Positions 35,757 to 44,919 are shown, numbered from the stretch's first letter. The stretch: DNA of 47,947 nt from Planctomycetales bacterium (GCA_030612725.1 JAUWNJ010000023.1:1-47947), one strand, 5' to 3'. Program-made: numbers and translations. Notes: generated by a model not told the origin, from the sequence alone.

Positions 35757-36058
35757 GTCGTAACGCGTTGCGAGTATTCACATCGACCGCTTATTATTCA
35801 GACTAATCAATTCTACCTGATTATATCTCGCAAGTCTCATTTTTTCTCGAAAAGCGCATTGTAAGGCCTTGTGTTTTCGCATATCATAACCCGCGCGATA
35901 CCCCACGGAACCGAGGGTTGCAGGTTAGAGTCCTGAAAACGCGTGGCTTGTTGTAAAGTAGATGCACCTGAAAAATCGGCGAAAAGCGGGAACAAATTGC
36001 TTTCTCCTGCGTCATAATAATTAGGTTAACCACACAGCCGAAGATCAGGGAGCATTGA
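35757..36058. other. Divergent intergenic region with promoter element and tRNA-Arg fragment
   Basis: 302 bases between the AsmA-like gene (-) and the 1532-residue protein gene (+). A TATAAT on the minus strand at 35825-35820, ~65 bases before ATG 35756, is a probable -10 element for the AsmA-like gene, though no good -35 was found. The middle holds a degenerate 3' tRNA-Arg segment (35905-35935). The right part before 36059 must contain the promoter of the next gene, but no clear pair was found; AGGGAG lies before the ATG. Confidence 0.6.
35905..35935 (+). pseudogene. Degenerate tRNA-Arg fragment (possible attachment-site remnant)
   Basis: Aligned by eye to tRNA-Arg positions 459-489 (anticodon to T arm) it matches 27 of 31 bases without gaps. 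It starts with the 10-base identity ACGGAACCGA and continues with GG-TT-CAGGTT-GAG-CCTG. CGCGCG just before it (35892-35898) and CGCGT just after it (35939-35943) resemble the acceptor strands, but the D arm is missing and the T loop has lost its invariant C, so it cannot be a working tRNA. It is either a tRNA pseudogene or the far attachment site of an element integrated at tRNA-Arg. Confidence 0.7.
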
Positions 36059-39000
36059 ATGGCCCGACGGGTCATCACAGTTTTGGTCGCCTTCGGTCTG
36101 GCGGGGCTTTTATGCTCTACGCTTTCTCCCGCCCGTCAGGCAGACCTATCAGGCGAAGTTGCACGCGCGGTTTTGCGGCATGAGAAGCTGCTTTCCGACG
36201 CCCGTTTCGAAATTCCCACCGGCCTGTATCATTATTATCTGCGCGACCTGCGAAATCCCGAACGTCTCAAATTCGACTCGCCCATCCCGTACATCGCCGA
36301 AGCCGGAACGTATCACCTCACCGTCAAAGCCGATTCGGCCTCGACGCTCGAAGCCAGGGTGCGACTGCGGGTTTTTGATCCGGTCAAATGCCTGAACCTC
36401 CCGATCTTCGGTACAAAAAATGTAATCTGGAAAGACCTCGCCACCGGCGACAAAGACGCCAAACTGACGATAACGAAAGGCTGGGTGCGATTTAGCGCGA
36501 CCGAGCCGGGGACGTACACGATTACAGGCCGATTCGGCTCGACCGGAGCCATTGGGCTTGACGTTATCCGCACGGTCAGGACGGCAGTGGTTTTCGATTC
36601 GCCCGGTGCGTGGGAAGTTCGAGCGGGGTCGCAGGTCGCGGGGCGATTCGTCGGTACCGCCGAGAAGGGGACCCATGGCCTGCTCGCACTGAAACCGACG
36701 AACCGGTTGTCGATAAATTACACCAGGCCGATGCCGCGTCGCGCCCGCCCGCCGAGATATTCGCTGCACGGCGACGTAGCCTGGAACCTCGGCGCTGCCG
36801 CTCAACAAGTAACTGCTACACTGAAGGCGACCATTGCGTCGGGGGCTTCCGACCGGATCGTGCTGCTGCTGCCGGGGGGTGCAGACCGCGTGAAAATCAC
36901 AGGCCCGGAAGTCCGCAGAGTGCAGGTTTCCGGCGGAAGGGCGGTGGTGAATCTGCGGGGTAAAATCCTCGGCCCGACAATCCTGAATGTTTCCCTCGAG
37001 CGTCCTGCGGGTGCAGGTAACAGGCTTGGGCGGTTCGGCGTAGAAGGCGGGCGATGGACCGGCGGAACGCTTATCGTTACAAACTCTGCCGGTGGAAGCG
37101 AGATTCTACCGGCTTCGATGACGGGACTGCGGCAGATGTCGCTTACCGAAGTTCCCGTCTCGGCCAGGGCGATATTGTCGGCTCCGGTGGTGTTGGCGTA
37201 TGAGATTACTTCGCGCGATTTTTCGGCGGAGGTCGAAGTGCTCCGCCTGGGCGAGTTCGCGCTTCGTGAGTCCATCGCCGACCTTGCGCATTACGAGGTT
37301 TTCCTCGCCGGCGACGGTGCGGTTATCTGCCGGGTGAGATACGAAATCCGCAACAGTAACAAGCAATTCCTCCGCCTTCGCCTCCCGTCCGACGCCCAAG
37401 TGCTGCTCGCCCGCGTAAATGAAAAGTCCTGCCCAATCTCACCACGTACCACGGGCGTCCCGCCCGTGAAAAAAGAAAACACGGGCGAGACGCCCGTGGT
37501 ACATTCCGAATGGCTGTTGCCTTTGGAACGCTCGCGCGCCAGCGTGATGGGGCTGGTGAGTTTCCCGGTGGATGTGGTCTTCATGTGCAGGACGGGAAAA
37601 TTGGCTTACGAAGGCGTCGCGGAAATCCCGCTGCCTGGAATCGACCTGCCAATCGCCTACGCATGGTGCGAGACTTACGTCCCGCCCGGAATGGAAGTAA
37701 AGAAATGGTCCGGCGTGCTGAAAAAGGTCGCCCGTTTCAGCAGCGAGACAGCCACAGCCTCCCTGGACTATGGATGGGGCGAAATGGCGGAGGGGTACTC
37801 CAAAGACGACCGCCCGACAGTCAAACCGAAGCCGACGACTACTCCTCAGCCGACGACCACCCAGCCGATTCCCGGCAAACCATCGACAGTCAGCAGGCTC
37901 GTTGCCGACAGCAGTGCGATTTCGTCGCTGGCGAGGAACTATTATCGCGCGGGCAAGGATTATTACGACAAAAACGAATTTGCCGAGTCTGCGAAGTATC
38001 TGGAGCAGGTTGTCAAACTTGCTCCCGGATCGACCGAAGCCGACAACGCCAGACGCCTGCTTGCCAATCCGCAGATGCCCAAAGCGCGGAAGTTGAAAGG
38101 CAAGGCGGAAAAGGCGGCTGGCAGGGGAATCGAGCGACGATTGGAAGAGCAGAGGCGCCCGATGGAGCGCAGGCAGGAGAAATTACTAGCAGAAGCCCTC
38201 GAGGCTACACGTGCGGGAAAGGAGGCCGAGGCGAAGGCGAAACTCGCTACGGTACACATCCTGCATGAAAAATTGATTGCTCAACACGCGGACGTTTATA
38301 AGCAGCGGGCGCTGATGCAGCAGGCCCAGCCGGGGATGAAAAGACTCCGCAGGCAGAGCGCCTCCAAGATAGCCGAACTCCGTGACGAAGTGAGCGAACT
38401 CAAGAAATCCGGTAAATACGAAAAGGCCCTGAAAGCGGCAAGCGAACTCCGCCGGTACAGCAGCGAACTTACTGTCGTCGATGCCTCCGACAAAGAGGAT
38501 TCCCGCGCCGCCCGGCTGAAGCGAGTCGAACGCGAAAAACTGCAAAAGGAGATAGCCGAACTCGCCGCCTCTGCAAGCAGGGAGAGGCAGAAACGGACCA
38601 AGGGCAAAGGCAAGCGATATCGTATTGTCAAGGCTCCGGTTGCTACAACCCGCCCGCAGCGCCGATCGGCCGGTAGCGGCGGTGGCGGTGGCGCCGGTGC
38701 GATAACCCGCCTTGATCGCACCCGCCGAATCCGTATGCAGCAGCAGGACGCCAGGCAGCGCACCGAGATTGATCGGCTAAGAACCCCGCGTGATGATTGG
38801 GGCAGGTTGCCACACAGGGGTAAGATGACACCGCAGAAGCGCGAGAAAATTGCAGCATTGAAGGCTCGTACCGAGGCCCTTTGCAATGAATATAAATACA
38901 AGCAAGCCATAGAGGTCTGCGACAAAATTCTCAAACTTGCTCCCGATGACGCCTGGGCGAAGAAATCGTACAGATTACTGGACCGCTTCGTGCAAATCCT

Positions 39001-40657
39001 CGACGCAAAGGATGCGCACAGAACCTCTATGCGAGAGGAAATCAAGCAGTTGAATAATATCCGGTGGTCGAAGGTTACGTGGCATGTACTAATGAATTAT
39101 CCGGGAAAATGGCCCGCTATTACCCTCAGGCGCAAACCAATCAGCGCAGGACAGACTACTGAAAGCGAAGCCGATAGCGCCGTTCGCCGACGATTGAACA
39201 CCGTTCTGCCCAAACTGGAACTTCCCGGTGTGGAATTCAAGGACGTTGTGCAGTTCCTCCGCGAATTCGGAAACGTGAGCATCCACGTCAGATGGGCTGC
39301 ACTTGAGATGGTGGGTGTTACCAGGAAAAGCAAAGTCAATGTCCATCTGACTAACGTAACGCTGAACAAAGCCATTCGGGTAATTCTGGACGATGTCGGC
39401 GGGGGCAATCCTCTCGGCTTCGTGCTGGATGAGGGCGTCATCACGATATCAACCATGGACGACTTGTCCAGACGGACCGTAACTCGCGTGTACGACATCC
39501 GCGATCTGGTCGTTCGTATGCCCAACTTCAAAGGGCCGAATATCAACCTTCGCCGGTCGGGTAATAATAACAACAATGCCGGCGGATGGGGCTGGGGTGA
39601 TGACGACGATGACGATGACGATGACGAGAAAACACGAGATGAGATGATTGAGGATGTTCTGGACTTGATTCGCTCTACCATCGATCCGGACACTTGGCGT
39701 AAGACAGGCGGAAAGCACGGCTCCATCCGTGAAGTGGGCGGACAGATTATCATTACGCAAACTGCCGAGAACCAGCGGGCCCTGACGGACCTTCTGAGCC
39801 AACTTCGTCAGGCCCGTGGCCCGCAGGTCGAAGAAGGTAAGAAGATCGCCCAGCAAAAGGCCTCTGAACCACTTACCGGCGCGAGGCTGCGGGATACGGA
39901 TGGCTATTTGCGGCAGTGGCATGGTGGGAGACAGGTCCAAATCAAAGACAGGGCACTCGATGAATTTATCCGGCGGAACTACGACTGGGCGCTGCAAGGC
40001 CGAACGCGGGGAGACCTGAAGACGACCATTACGGTCCCCGATGGCGGGACGCTCATGCTGGGGGGGCAACGGGTCAGCAGCCGCGAACTTATCTCGAAAC
40101 TCCGATACAATCTTGACCAGAAGGTTGCGGTTCACAGCCTCAATGTCAACGCCGATGCCCGCGCCACTGCTGCGCTTGGCGTGCGGTTCAGGCGTGGCAG
40201 CAATAACGTCAACTGGGCTGTGATTAACGAGGCCCAGTTTCGCGCACTGGTGGAACTGGAGGCCGAGTCGTCCCGCCGCAGCGGGTCGGTGGCGGAAACC
40301 AACGCCCGCCTCCAGGAAACCATCGTCGGAACCGACGCTCGCCTGTCCAACGAAATGTTCGCTAACCTCTCCTACGCCGGCGACAAGGGCAACGTGCTGG
40401 ATATAAGCGGCAACGCTATAAACCTCGCGCACGAGGGTTATCTGCTGCTATACGCGGGCGGACACCTGACAGTCGTCCAGGCCGGCGCTATGCAGCACTG
40501 GCGCGAAACGCCGGCGAGCGTCGGGTTCGTCGAGGTTCCGCAGAATATCGAAGTGCCCCGCGTGGGGCGACTTTTCAGATTTGAACGGACGCTGCTGAAA
40601 CCGTCCGACAAAATGGTCATTCGTGCAGAATATCAACAGAAAGGAGCATCAAGATGA
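36059..40657 (+). CDS. Very large secreted multidomain protein with TPR, coiled coil and STN-like domain
   Basis: 1532 residues with a signal peptide (about residues 1-25, ending near LSPARQA). Residues ~30-580 are beta-rich modules; part of them (RYEIRNSNKQFLRLRLP to about residue 525) aligns with the next gene's product. A Pro/Thr linker (PTTTPQPTTTQP) sits near 590-610, a TPR near 620-670, a long charged coiled coil at ~680-870, and a second TPR near 936-975. An STN-like (secretin/TonB short N-terminal) domain lies at about 1049-1136 (LPGVEFKDVVQFLREFG, then FVLDEGVITIST), and a second related alpha/beta piece at about 1198-1252 (GGQIIITQTAENQRALTDLL), separated by N5 and D9 runs. No secretin pore domain follows. 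The last ~30 residues match the end of the next protein. Function unknown; the gene overlaps the next by 4 bases. Confidence 0.85.
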   Translation: MARRVITVLVAFGLAGLLCSTLSPARQADLSGEVARAVLRHEKLLSDARFEIPTGLYHYYLRDLRNPERLKFDSPIPYIAEAGTYHLTVKADSASTLEARVRLRVFDPVKCLNLPIFGTKNVIWKDLATGDKDAKLTITKGWVRFSATEPGTYTITGRFGSTGAIGLDVIRTVRTAVVFDSPGAWEVRAGSQVAGRFVGTAEKGTHGLLALKPTNRLSINYTRPMPRRARPPRYSLHGDVAWNLGAAAQQVTATLKATIASGASDRIVLLLPGGADRVKITGPEVRRVQVSGGRAVVNLRGKILGPTILNVSLERPAGAGNRLGRFGVEGGRWTGGTLIVTNSAGGSEILPASMTGLRQMSLTEVPVSARAILSAPVVLAYEITSRDFSAEVEVLRLGEFALRESIADLAHYEVFLAGDGAVICRVRYEIRNSNKQFLRLRLPSDAQVLLARVNEKSCPISPRTTGVPPVKKENTGETPVVHSEWLLPLERSRASVMGLVSFPVDVVFMCRTGKLAYEGVAEIPLPGIDLPIAYAWCETYVPPGMEVKKWSGVLKKVARFSSETATASLDYGWGEMAEGYSKDDRPTVKPKPTTTPQPTTTQPIPGKPSTVSRLVADSSAISSLARNYYRAGKDYYDKNEFAESAKYLEQVVKLAPGSTEADNARRLLANPQMPKARKLKGKAEKAAGRGIERRLEEQRRPMERRQEKLLAEALEATRAGKEAEAKAKLATVHILHEKLIAQHADVYKQRALMQQAQPGMKRLRRQSASKIAELRDEVSELKKSGKYEKALKAASELRRYSSELTVVDASDKEDSRAARLKRVEREKLQKEIAELAASASRERQKRTKGKGKRYRIVKAPVATTRPQRRSAGSGGGGGAGAITRLDRTRRIRMQQQDARQRTEIDRLRTPRDDWGRLPHRGKMTPQKREKIAALKARTEALCNEYKYKQAIEVCDKILKLAPDDAWAKKSYRLLDRFVQILDAKDAHRTSMREEIKQLNNIRWSKVTWHVLMNYPGKWPAITLRRKPISAGQTTESEADSAVRRRLNTVLPKLELPGVEFKDVVQFLREFGNVSIHVRWAALEMVGVTRKSKVNVHLTNVTLNKAIRVILDDVGGGNPLGFVLDEGVITISTMDDLSRRTVTRVYDIRDLVVRMPNFKGPNINLRRSGNNNNNAGGWGWGDDDDDDDDDEKTRDEMIEDVLDLIRSTIDPDTWRKTGGKHGSIREVGGQIIITQTAENQRALTDLLSQLRQARGPQVEEGKKIAQQKASEPLTGARLRDTDGYLRQWHGGRQVQIKDRALDEFIRRNYDWALQGRTRGDLKTTITVPDGGTLMLGGQRVSSRELISKLRYNLDQKVAVHSLNVNADARATAALGVRFRRGSNNVNWAVINEAQFRALVELEAESSRRSGSVAETNARLQETIVGTDARLSNEMFANLSYAGDKGNVLDISGNAINLAHEGYLLLYAGGHLTVVQAGAMQHWRETPASVGFVEVPQNIEVPRVGRLFRFERTLLKPSDKMVIRAEYQQKGASR
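37446..37502 (+). repeat. Palindromic double-hairpin repeat inserted in frame within a coding region
   Basis: Two 23-base arms, 37446-37468 and 37480-37502, are reverse complements at 22 of 23 positions around an A-rich 11-base spacer. Each arm is itself a near-palindrome (CACGGGCG/CGCCCGTG). It encodes TTGVPPV, KKEN, TGETPVV within the 1532-residue protein. Peptides like these are familiar from planctomycete and verrucomicrobial proteins, where such mobile palindromes occur in many genes and spacers. It is short, has no transposase and keeps the frame. Confidence 0.9.
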
Positions 40658-42699
40658 AACGAGCAAAGGTAATGGTAATGGCTGTGTGTGTATTGGGGCT
40701 GACGGCTTCGTTGTTCGCTGCCAAACCGGACAAAGCAAAAGCAGGCGACGGTGAGAGCAAGGTAATCCTCAGCTGGGCCGAATTCGTCAAGATTACCGGA
40801 TACGGCAAGCCGGGGGTTGTGAAAGACCCAAATGTCCTGACGGTTCCCTGGAAGGATGTGCAGGAACTTCTCGGCGTGGAACTGAAGGACCTGGATGGTA
40901 TGGACAAAACGATGGTCAACCTGCCATGGAAGGAATTTAAAGTCCTTCTGGAATGGTCCGTGCGCAGACAAAAGCCCAAGGAGAAGCCCGAAATCCCCCC
41001 GCCGGCGGATTATATTATTACCTCCAGCCAATACGTCGGGACGTTGTCGGCCGACGGCGCGGAATTCACCCGCAATGTCAAACTCGACATCCTGCGCAAG
41101 AAAGGCTGGAAGCGGATACCGATCCTTCCCGCCGGCGTAGCCGTCAAAAAAGTAACACTCCCTCTCGGCGTGTACCTTCACAGCACCGGCAGCGTTTATG
41201 AATTGCTGACGGAGAAATCCGGGCGTATGGACATCGCACTGGAATTTTCCGTAGCCGTCCGTAAAAGCACCGGCGCAAGCAGCGTCAGTTTCGTCAGCAC
41301 GCCGCATTGTTCGAGCGTTCTGGATTTGACGGTCGCCGGTAAGGACGTTGACGTGAAGGTCGCCGGTGCGCAATCGCTGGTAACGCTGGTCGCCGACGGA
41401 AAGACTACCGTCGCCGCCGCTATCGCTTCGGGCGTGGGCGTCAACATCACCTGGCAGCGCGCCCTGCCCAAAGTCAAAGCCGCTCCGACAAAACTCTACG
41501 CCGAAACACGGACGCTGGTGGCGGTGGCTGAAGGAATCCTCATCTGCACCGAGTCGGTGGATTTCAACATTCTTCACACTGCAGTGAAGGAACTGAAACT
41601 GACCGTTCCGGAAGGCGTCAGCGTTCTGGAAGTCGTAGGCCGGAATGTGTATGACTGGCGCGTGGACAAGGGGCAACTGGTGGTCCTTCCTCGCGGCGAG
41701 GTCATTGGGCCTTATAACCTGCGGATTTCCTATGAGATGCAGTCGGCCGGCGCGGTCGAGATTCCGGTCCTTCGCGCCGACGGCGTCGAGCGCGAGAAAG
41801 GTTTCGTGGGCGTAATCGCCCTTGCCAACGTTGAAATCAAAGCCGGTAAAGTCTCCGGCGCAACCGTTATCGACGTCAAGCGTCTCCCGTCGTCGATATC
41901 GGCGATGACGAATCAGCCGATCCTGCTCGGTTTCCGCTACGTCAGCGACAAATTCAGCATTCCGCTGACGGTCAAGAAGCACGGCGAGGTAAGCGTGCTG
42001 GTAACTATCGTCGATAGCGCGATGTACACGATAATGCAGTTGCCCGACGGGCGGCGAATGACCAGGGCGATCTACACTGTCCGAAACAATCGCAACCAGT
42101 TCCTGCGGGTGAAGATGCCGGCAGGGGCCGATATATGGTCCGCGTCCGTCGGTGGTAAGATGGTCGCACCGGCAGTGGACGAGAAGAAAAACGTGCTGAT
42201 TCCGCTAATCCGCAGCGCCGTCGGCGCGAGGGAACTGGCGAGTTTCCCGGTGGAACTTGTCTATGTGGAAACGCCGGAAAAAACGGCTCCGACCAGCGGG
42301 AAGATGCACGTGGAATTACCGAAACTGAACACTCCGGCGATGCACGTGATGGCGAATTATTACGCGCCGGCCGAGGGTAAGTACGGTCGGCCCGGCGGGC
42401 TTTTCGCCGCACCGAAAGGCGGTTTTACAGGTACGCTCCGCCCGGTTGAGGAATTCACCAGCATGTCGGCCGACCGGGGCGGAAAGGTCGTCGTGCGTGA
42501 TGCGGCAAGACGGGCGCAGAGAATGCAGAAACAGTTTAACGTGAAGATGACCACCGAAGCACAGGCAGCAGGCGTTACGCCCATTCGCGTCCGCCTGCCG
42601 ATCAACGGTAAAATCTTCAAACTCGAAAAAATCCTGGCGTTGCCCGGAGATGACCTGTACTTCGACGTCGTGTACAGCGACTGGAAGGCATCCGAGTAA
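40654..42699 (+). CDS. Secreted beta-rich protein, partner of the preceding large protein
   Basis: 681 residues. The start overlaps the preceding stop (ATGA) and has AAAGGAG upstream, indicating tight co-expression. Signal peptide at about 1-22 (AVCVLGLTASLFA). Residues ~25-110 include repeated helical VPWKD/LPWKE elements. The remainder consists of beta-sandwich-like modules. The stretch MYTIMQLPDGRRMTRAIYTV, then RNNRNQFLRVKMP and FPVELVYVE, is paralogous to a segment of the large protein; its last residues (LPINGKIFKLEKILALPGDD, LYFDVVY) match the other C-terminus (VPRVGRLFRFERTLLKPSDK, MVIRAEY). No enzymatic motif was found. The pair probably forms a surface or periplasmic complex. A strong terminator follows. 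Confidence 0.85.
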   Translation: MKRAKVMVMAVCVLGLTASLFAAKPDKAKAGDGESKVILSWAEFVKITGYGKPGVVKDPNVLTVPWKDVQELLGVELKDLDGMDKTMVNLPWKEFKVLLEWSVRRQKPKEKPEIPPPADYIITSSQYVGTLSADGAEFTRNVKLDILRKKGWKRIPILPAGVAVKKVTLPLGVYLHSTGSVYELLTEKSGRMDIALEFSVAVRKSTGASSVSFVSTPHCSSVLDLTVAGKDVDVKVAGAQSLVTLVADGKTTVAAAIASGVGVNITWQRALPKVKAAPTKLYAETRTLVAVAEGILICTESVDFNILHTAVKELKLTVPEGVSVLEVVGRNVYDWRVDKGQLVVLPRGEVIGPYNLRISYEMQSAGAVEIPVLRADGVEREKGFVGVIALANVEIKAGKVSGATVIDVKRLPSSISAMTNQPILLGFRYVSDKFSIPLTVKKHGEVSVLVTIVDSAMYTIMQLPDGRRMTRAIYTVRNNRNQFLRVKMPAGADIWSASVGGKMVAPAVDEKKNVLIPLIRSAVGARELASFPVELVYVETPEKTAPTSGKMHVELPKLNTPAMHVMANYYAPAEGKYGRPGGLFAAPKGGFTGTLRPVEEFTSMSADRGGKVVVRDAARRAQRMQKQFNVKMTTEAQAAGVTPIRVRLPINGKIFKLEKILALPGDDLYFDVVYSDWKASE

Positions 42700-42724
42700 A
42701 TCCGATTTGCTAATCGGTATGTTC

Positions 42725-42765
42725 AGCGGCCTCGGAGTGAACGACACAATCCCGAGGCCGCTTTT
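42725..42765. terminator. Bidirectional rho-independent terminator
   Basis: AGCGGCCTCGG (42725-42735) pairs perfectly with CCGAGGCCGCT (42752-42762), an 11-bp stem with a 16-base loop followed by TTT on the + strand. It closes the 36059-42699 unit; the convergent kinase gene ends 78 bases further on. Confidence 0.9.
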
Positions 42766-42842
42766 CATACCGCCGCGACCTTCGGGGCAGAAGAAATCGG
42801 TCGGTTTAAGTAATTAAATGCCGGTGGTATAACGTGCCGAAT

Positions 42843-44510
42843 TTACGGCGTATGGGTGTCGTCCGGGGAGCGGAGTTTGTCCGGGTTTGTTGAGAGTGTT
42901 ACGGTGAAGGTTGTTCCTTCCCCAGCCGGTGAGGTTACATCAATTTTCCCGCCATGTTCGTCGATAACTTTTTTCGCTACCGCCAGACCCAGCCCCGTTC
43001 CTTTCTGCCCCTTGGTCGAGTGGAAGATGTCGAAAATCCGGTCGATCTGATCAGGCTCGATTCCGACGCCGTTGTCGGCGACGCTGACGATAATCTGTTG
43101 GTTGGCGGGGTCGGATCGGCTTGAGATGGTAATGATTCCGGTATTATCGCTTATGGCGTCGAGGGCGTTCGTTACAAGGTTCAGCAGCGCCTGGTGAAAA
43201 CCGGTTGGGTCTGCCGGTATTTCCGGCAGGTCGTTGATGTCGGTTATTATTGCCACGCCTCGCTCGTCGGCATAAGGTGTCATCAGATCGATACATTCGT
43301 TGATGATATGATTGACATTGACCAATTCCCGAAGCGGCTGTTTAGACCTTGAAAACGCCAGCATGTTGAGGATGACGGCATTGATTCGGTCCAGACTTCG
43401 ACGGACGATAGGCCAGGCGTCAGCGGCCTTTTTGGCGTTACCTTCGGTAATGGCTTTTTCCACAATATCAGTCCCGCCGAGAAGCCCCTGAAGGATGTTT
43501 TTGATATGGTGGCTGAGGAAGGCGACGGTTTCTCCAATGGCGGCCAGTCGTTCGCTTTTCACAGCGGCTTCGTATAATCTGACGTTTTCCGCTGCAAGAC
43601 CGGTCTGGTAACCGATGGCGGTCAATAGGCGTAACTGCTCCGTTGAGTAAATGTGGTCGGAAACGCCGCAATCAATGTGGATGACGCCGAGAATTCTGTC
43701 CAGACCTTTTATCGGTGCGCAAATGGCGGAACGAATCCCGTATTCAAGGACGCTCTTTCCGGGTCCGAAACGCTTGTCACGCATGGCATTGGAACTCAAT
43801 ACACCGACCTGCTTGGTAAGGACCTCGTTGATAATTGTCCGGCTTATGGGGATGGTGGAAATATCAGGAATAGCGGATTTCACCGGTGATTCACTGGATG
43901 CGTCGGGTGTCGGTTCGTTGCGGTACCTGGCGGCTTTGGGGATAAACCGGCCTTCTTCATCGACCATGAGGATAAATGCGTGGTCGGCGGGGACAACCTT
44001 GAAGATTACATTTATGGTTCGCTGCAACAGCGTGTCCAGGTCGAAGGCGGATGTCAGTTCTGTGGCGAGGTTGTAAAGGATGCGGAGGTTTTCGATTGCT
44101 TCTGCGCCGGCTTCGGGAGTGGGGATAATTATCGAGTCGTCATTGGCGGGGACAGTCGCTACTATTGCGGCATCGGTCAGGTGTTTGTCGGACCCGTTCA
44201 TCCTCATCGGCGTCGCCCGTGAAGCCGAACCGCCGAACACCAGAAGAGTCGTACCGCAACGAATCTGGTCGCCAATCTGTACGGGGGTCGCTTTTTTTAT
44301 TTGCGAACCGTTGAGGAACGTTCCGTTTGCCGAACCGGCATCCTCGATTGTCCATCTTTCATCGTGCATACTCAGGCGTGCATGTTCGCGCGAAACGGTA
44401 CCGTCTGTCATAGGGAGAGACTCGCTCTTGCGGCCGATAACGGCTTCGTCGTCAATCTGGAAGACTCTGCCCTTATCAGGACCCCGGATTACTTCAACGG
44501 TAACACCCAT
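42843..44510 (-). CDS. Sensor histidine kinase with FHA and GAF domains
   Basis: 555 residues. The ATG at 44510 (MGVTVEVIRGPDKG) is chosen; a TTG at 44576 would add 22 residues not needed by the FHA fold. An FHA domain (about residues 5-95) has the phosphothreonine-site signature GRKSESLP, SREHARL and SANGTFLNG. A GAF domain follows at about 140-310, then a dimerisation helix with SHHIKN (phospho-acceptor H334; the next residue is His instead of the usual Glu/Asp), the N box NLVTNALDAI, G1 DNGVGI and G2 GTGLGLAVAK. There are no membrane helices, so it is cytoplasmic. No response regulator is encoded beside it, so its partner lies elsewhere. An FHA domain suggests that it also senses Ser/Thr phosphorylation. 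Confidence 0.93.
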   Translation of the reverse strand: MGVTVEVIRGPDKGRVFQIDDEAVIGRKSESLPMTDGTVSREHARLSMHDERWTIEDAGSANGTFLNGSQIKKATPVQIGDQIRCGTTLLVFGGSASRATPMRMNGSDKHLTDAAIVATVPANDDSIIIPTPEAGAEAIENLRILYNLATELTSAFDLDTLLQRTINVIFKVVPADHAFILMVDEEGRFIPKAARYRNEPTPDASSESPVKSAIPDISTIPISRTIINEVLTKQVGVLSSNAMRDKRFGPGKSVLEYGIRSAICAPIKGLDRILGVIHIDCGVSDHIYSTEQLRLLTAIGYQTGLAAENVRLYEAAVKSERLAAIGETVAFLSHHIKNILQGLLGGTDIVEKAITEGNAKKAADAWPIVRRSLDRINAVILNMLAFSRSKQPLRELVNVNHIINECIDLMTPYADERGVAIITDINDLPEIPADPTGFHQALLNLVTNALDAISDNTGIITISSRSDPANQQIIVSVADNGVGIEPDQIDRIFDIFHSTKGQKGTGLGLAVAKKVIDEHGGKIDVTSPAGEGTTFTVTLSTNPDKLRSPDDTHTP

Positions 44511-44674
44511 CACGTTCACACCTGAGCAGGGATGCAGGACATGCTCGAAATCCGATAAACCAGACTTCCATCGCAACTCTATCCGACAAAAGCATTCAAC
44601 GCACGTCTGCTGACACCAAAAAGATATGATCTATGGATGAAGTGCCGGCCCACTGACCCGGTGCGTCTATTGTA

Positions 44675-44703
44675 AATCTATCCTTAACCTCTTGTTTTGT
44701 CAA
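44675..44703 (-). promoter_or_regulatory. Promoter of the histidine kinase gene
   Basis: Minus strand TTGACA (44703-44698) and TAGATT (44680-44675) with a 17-base spacer. The -10 sequence and spacer length are the same as at the LNS2 promoter. The leader to ATG 44510 would be about 158 bases. Confidence 0.68.
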
Positions 44704-44787
44704 TGGAAATCCGGCTTGCGAAAATAATTTTTACAATAAGTTTCGCCCCGATTCACTAAATGTCGTGTTTAATAAAATAGTGTTGGC

Positions 44788-44817
44788 TTGGACTAGATAC
44801 AAAAAACAGTGTATAAT
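44788..44817 (+). promoter_or_regulatory. Promoter for the secreted protein gene at 44920
   Basis: TTGGAC (44788-44793) and a perfect TATAAT (44812-44817) with an 18-base spacer in an AT-rich stretch. Transcription would start near 44824, about 95 bases before ATG 44920. The region 44577-44919 is otherwise free of genes and holds only these two divergent promoters. Confidence 0.65.
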
Positions 44818-44919
44818 AATTAAAAGAGAGAGAATCTCGGTCAAGATGCGACCTTCTTGTTGCCGATGACGGAAGATGTCGAGTGGATTTACGGAAGGCG
44901 AGCAAGGACCAGTGTAGTC

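Noticed and set aside
36059-40657. Large protein as a type II/III secretin
   Set aside because: The STN-like piece is present, but no secretin pore domain or its conserved beta-rich core follows; the C-terminus is a module shared with the next protein.
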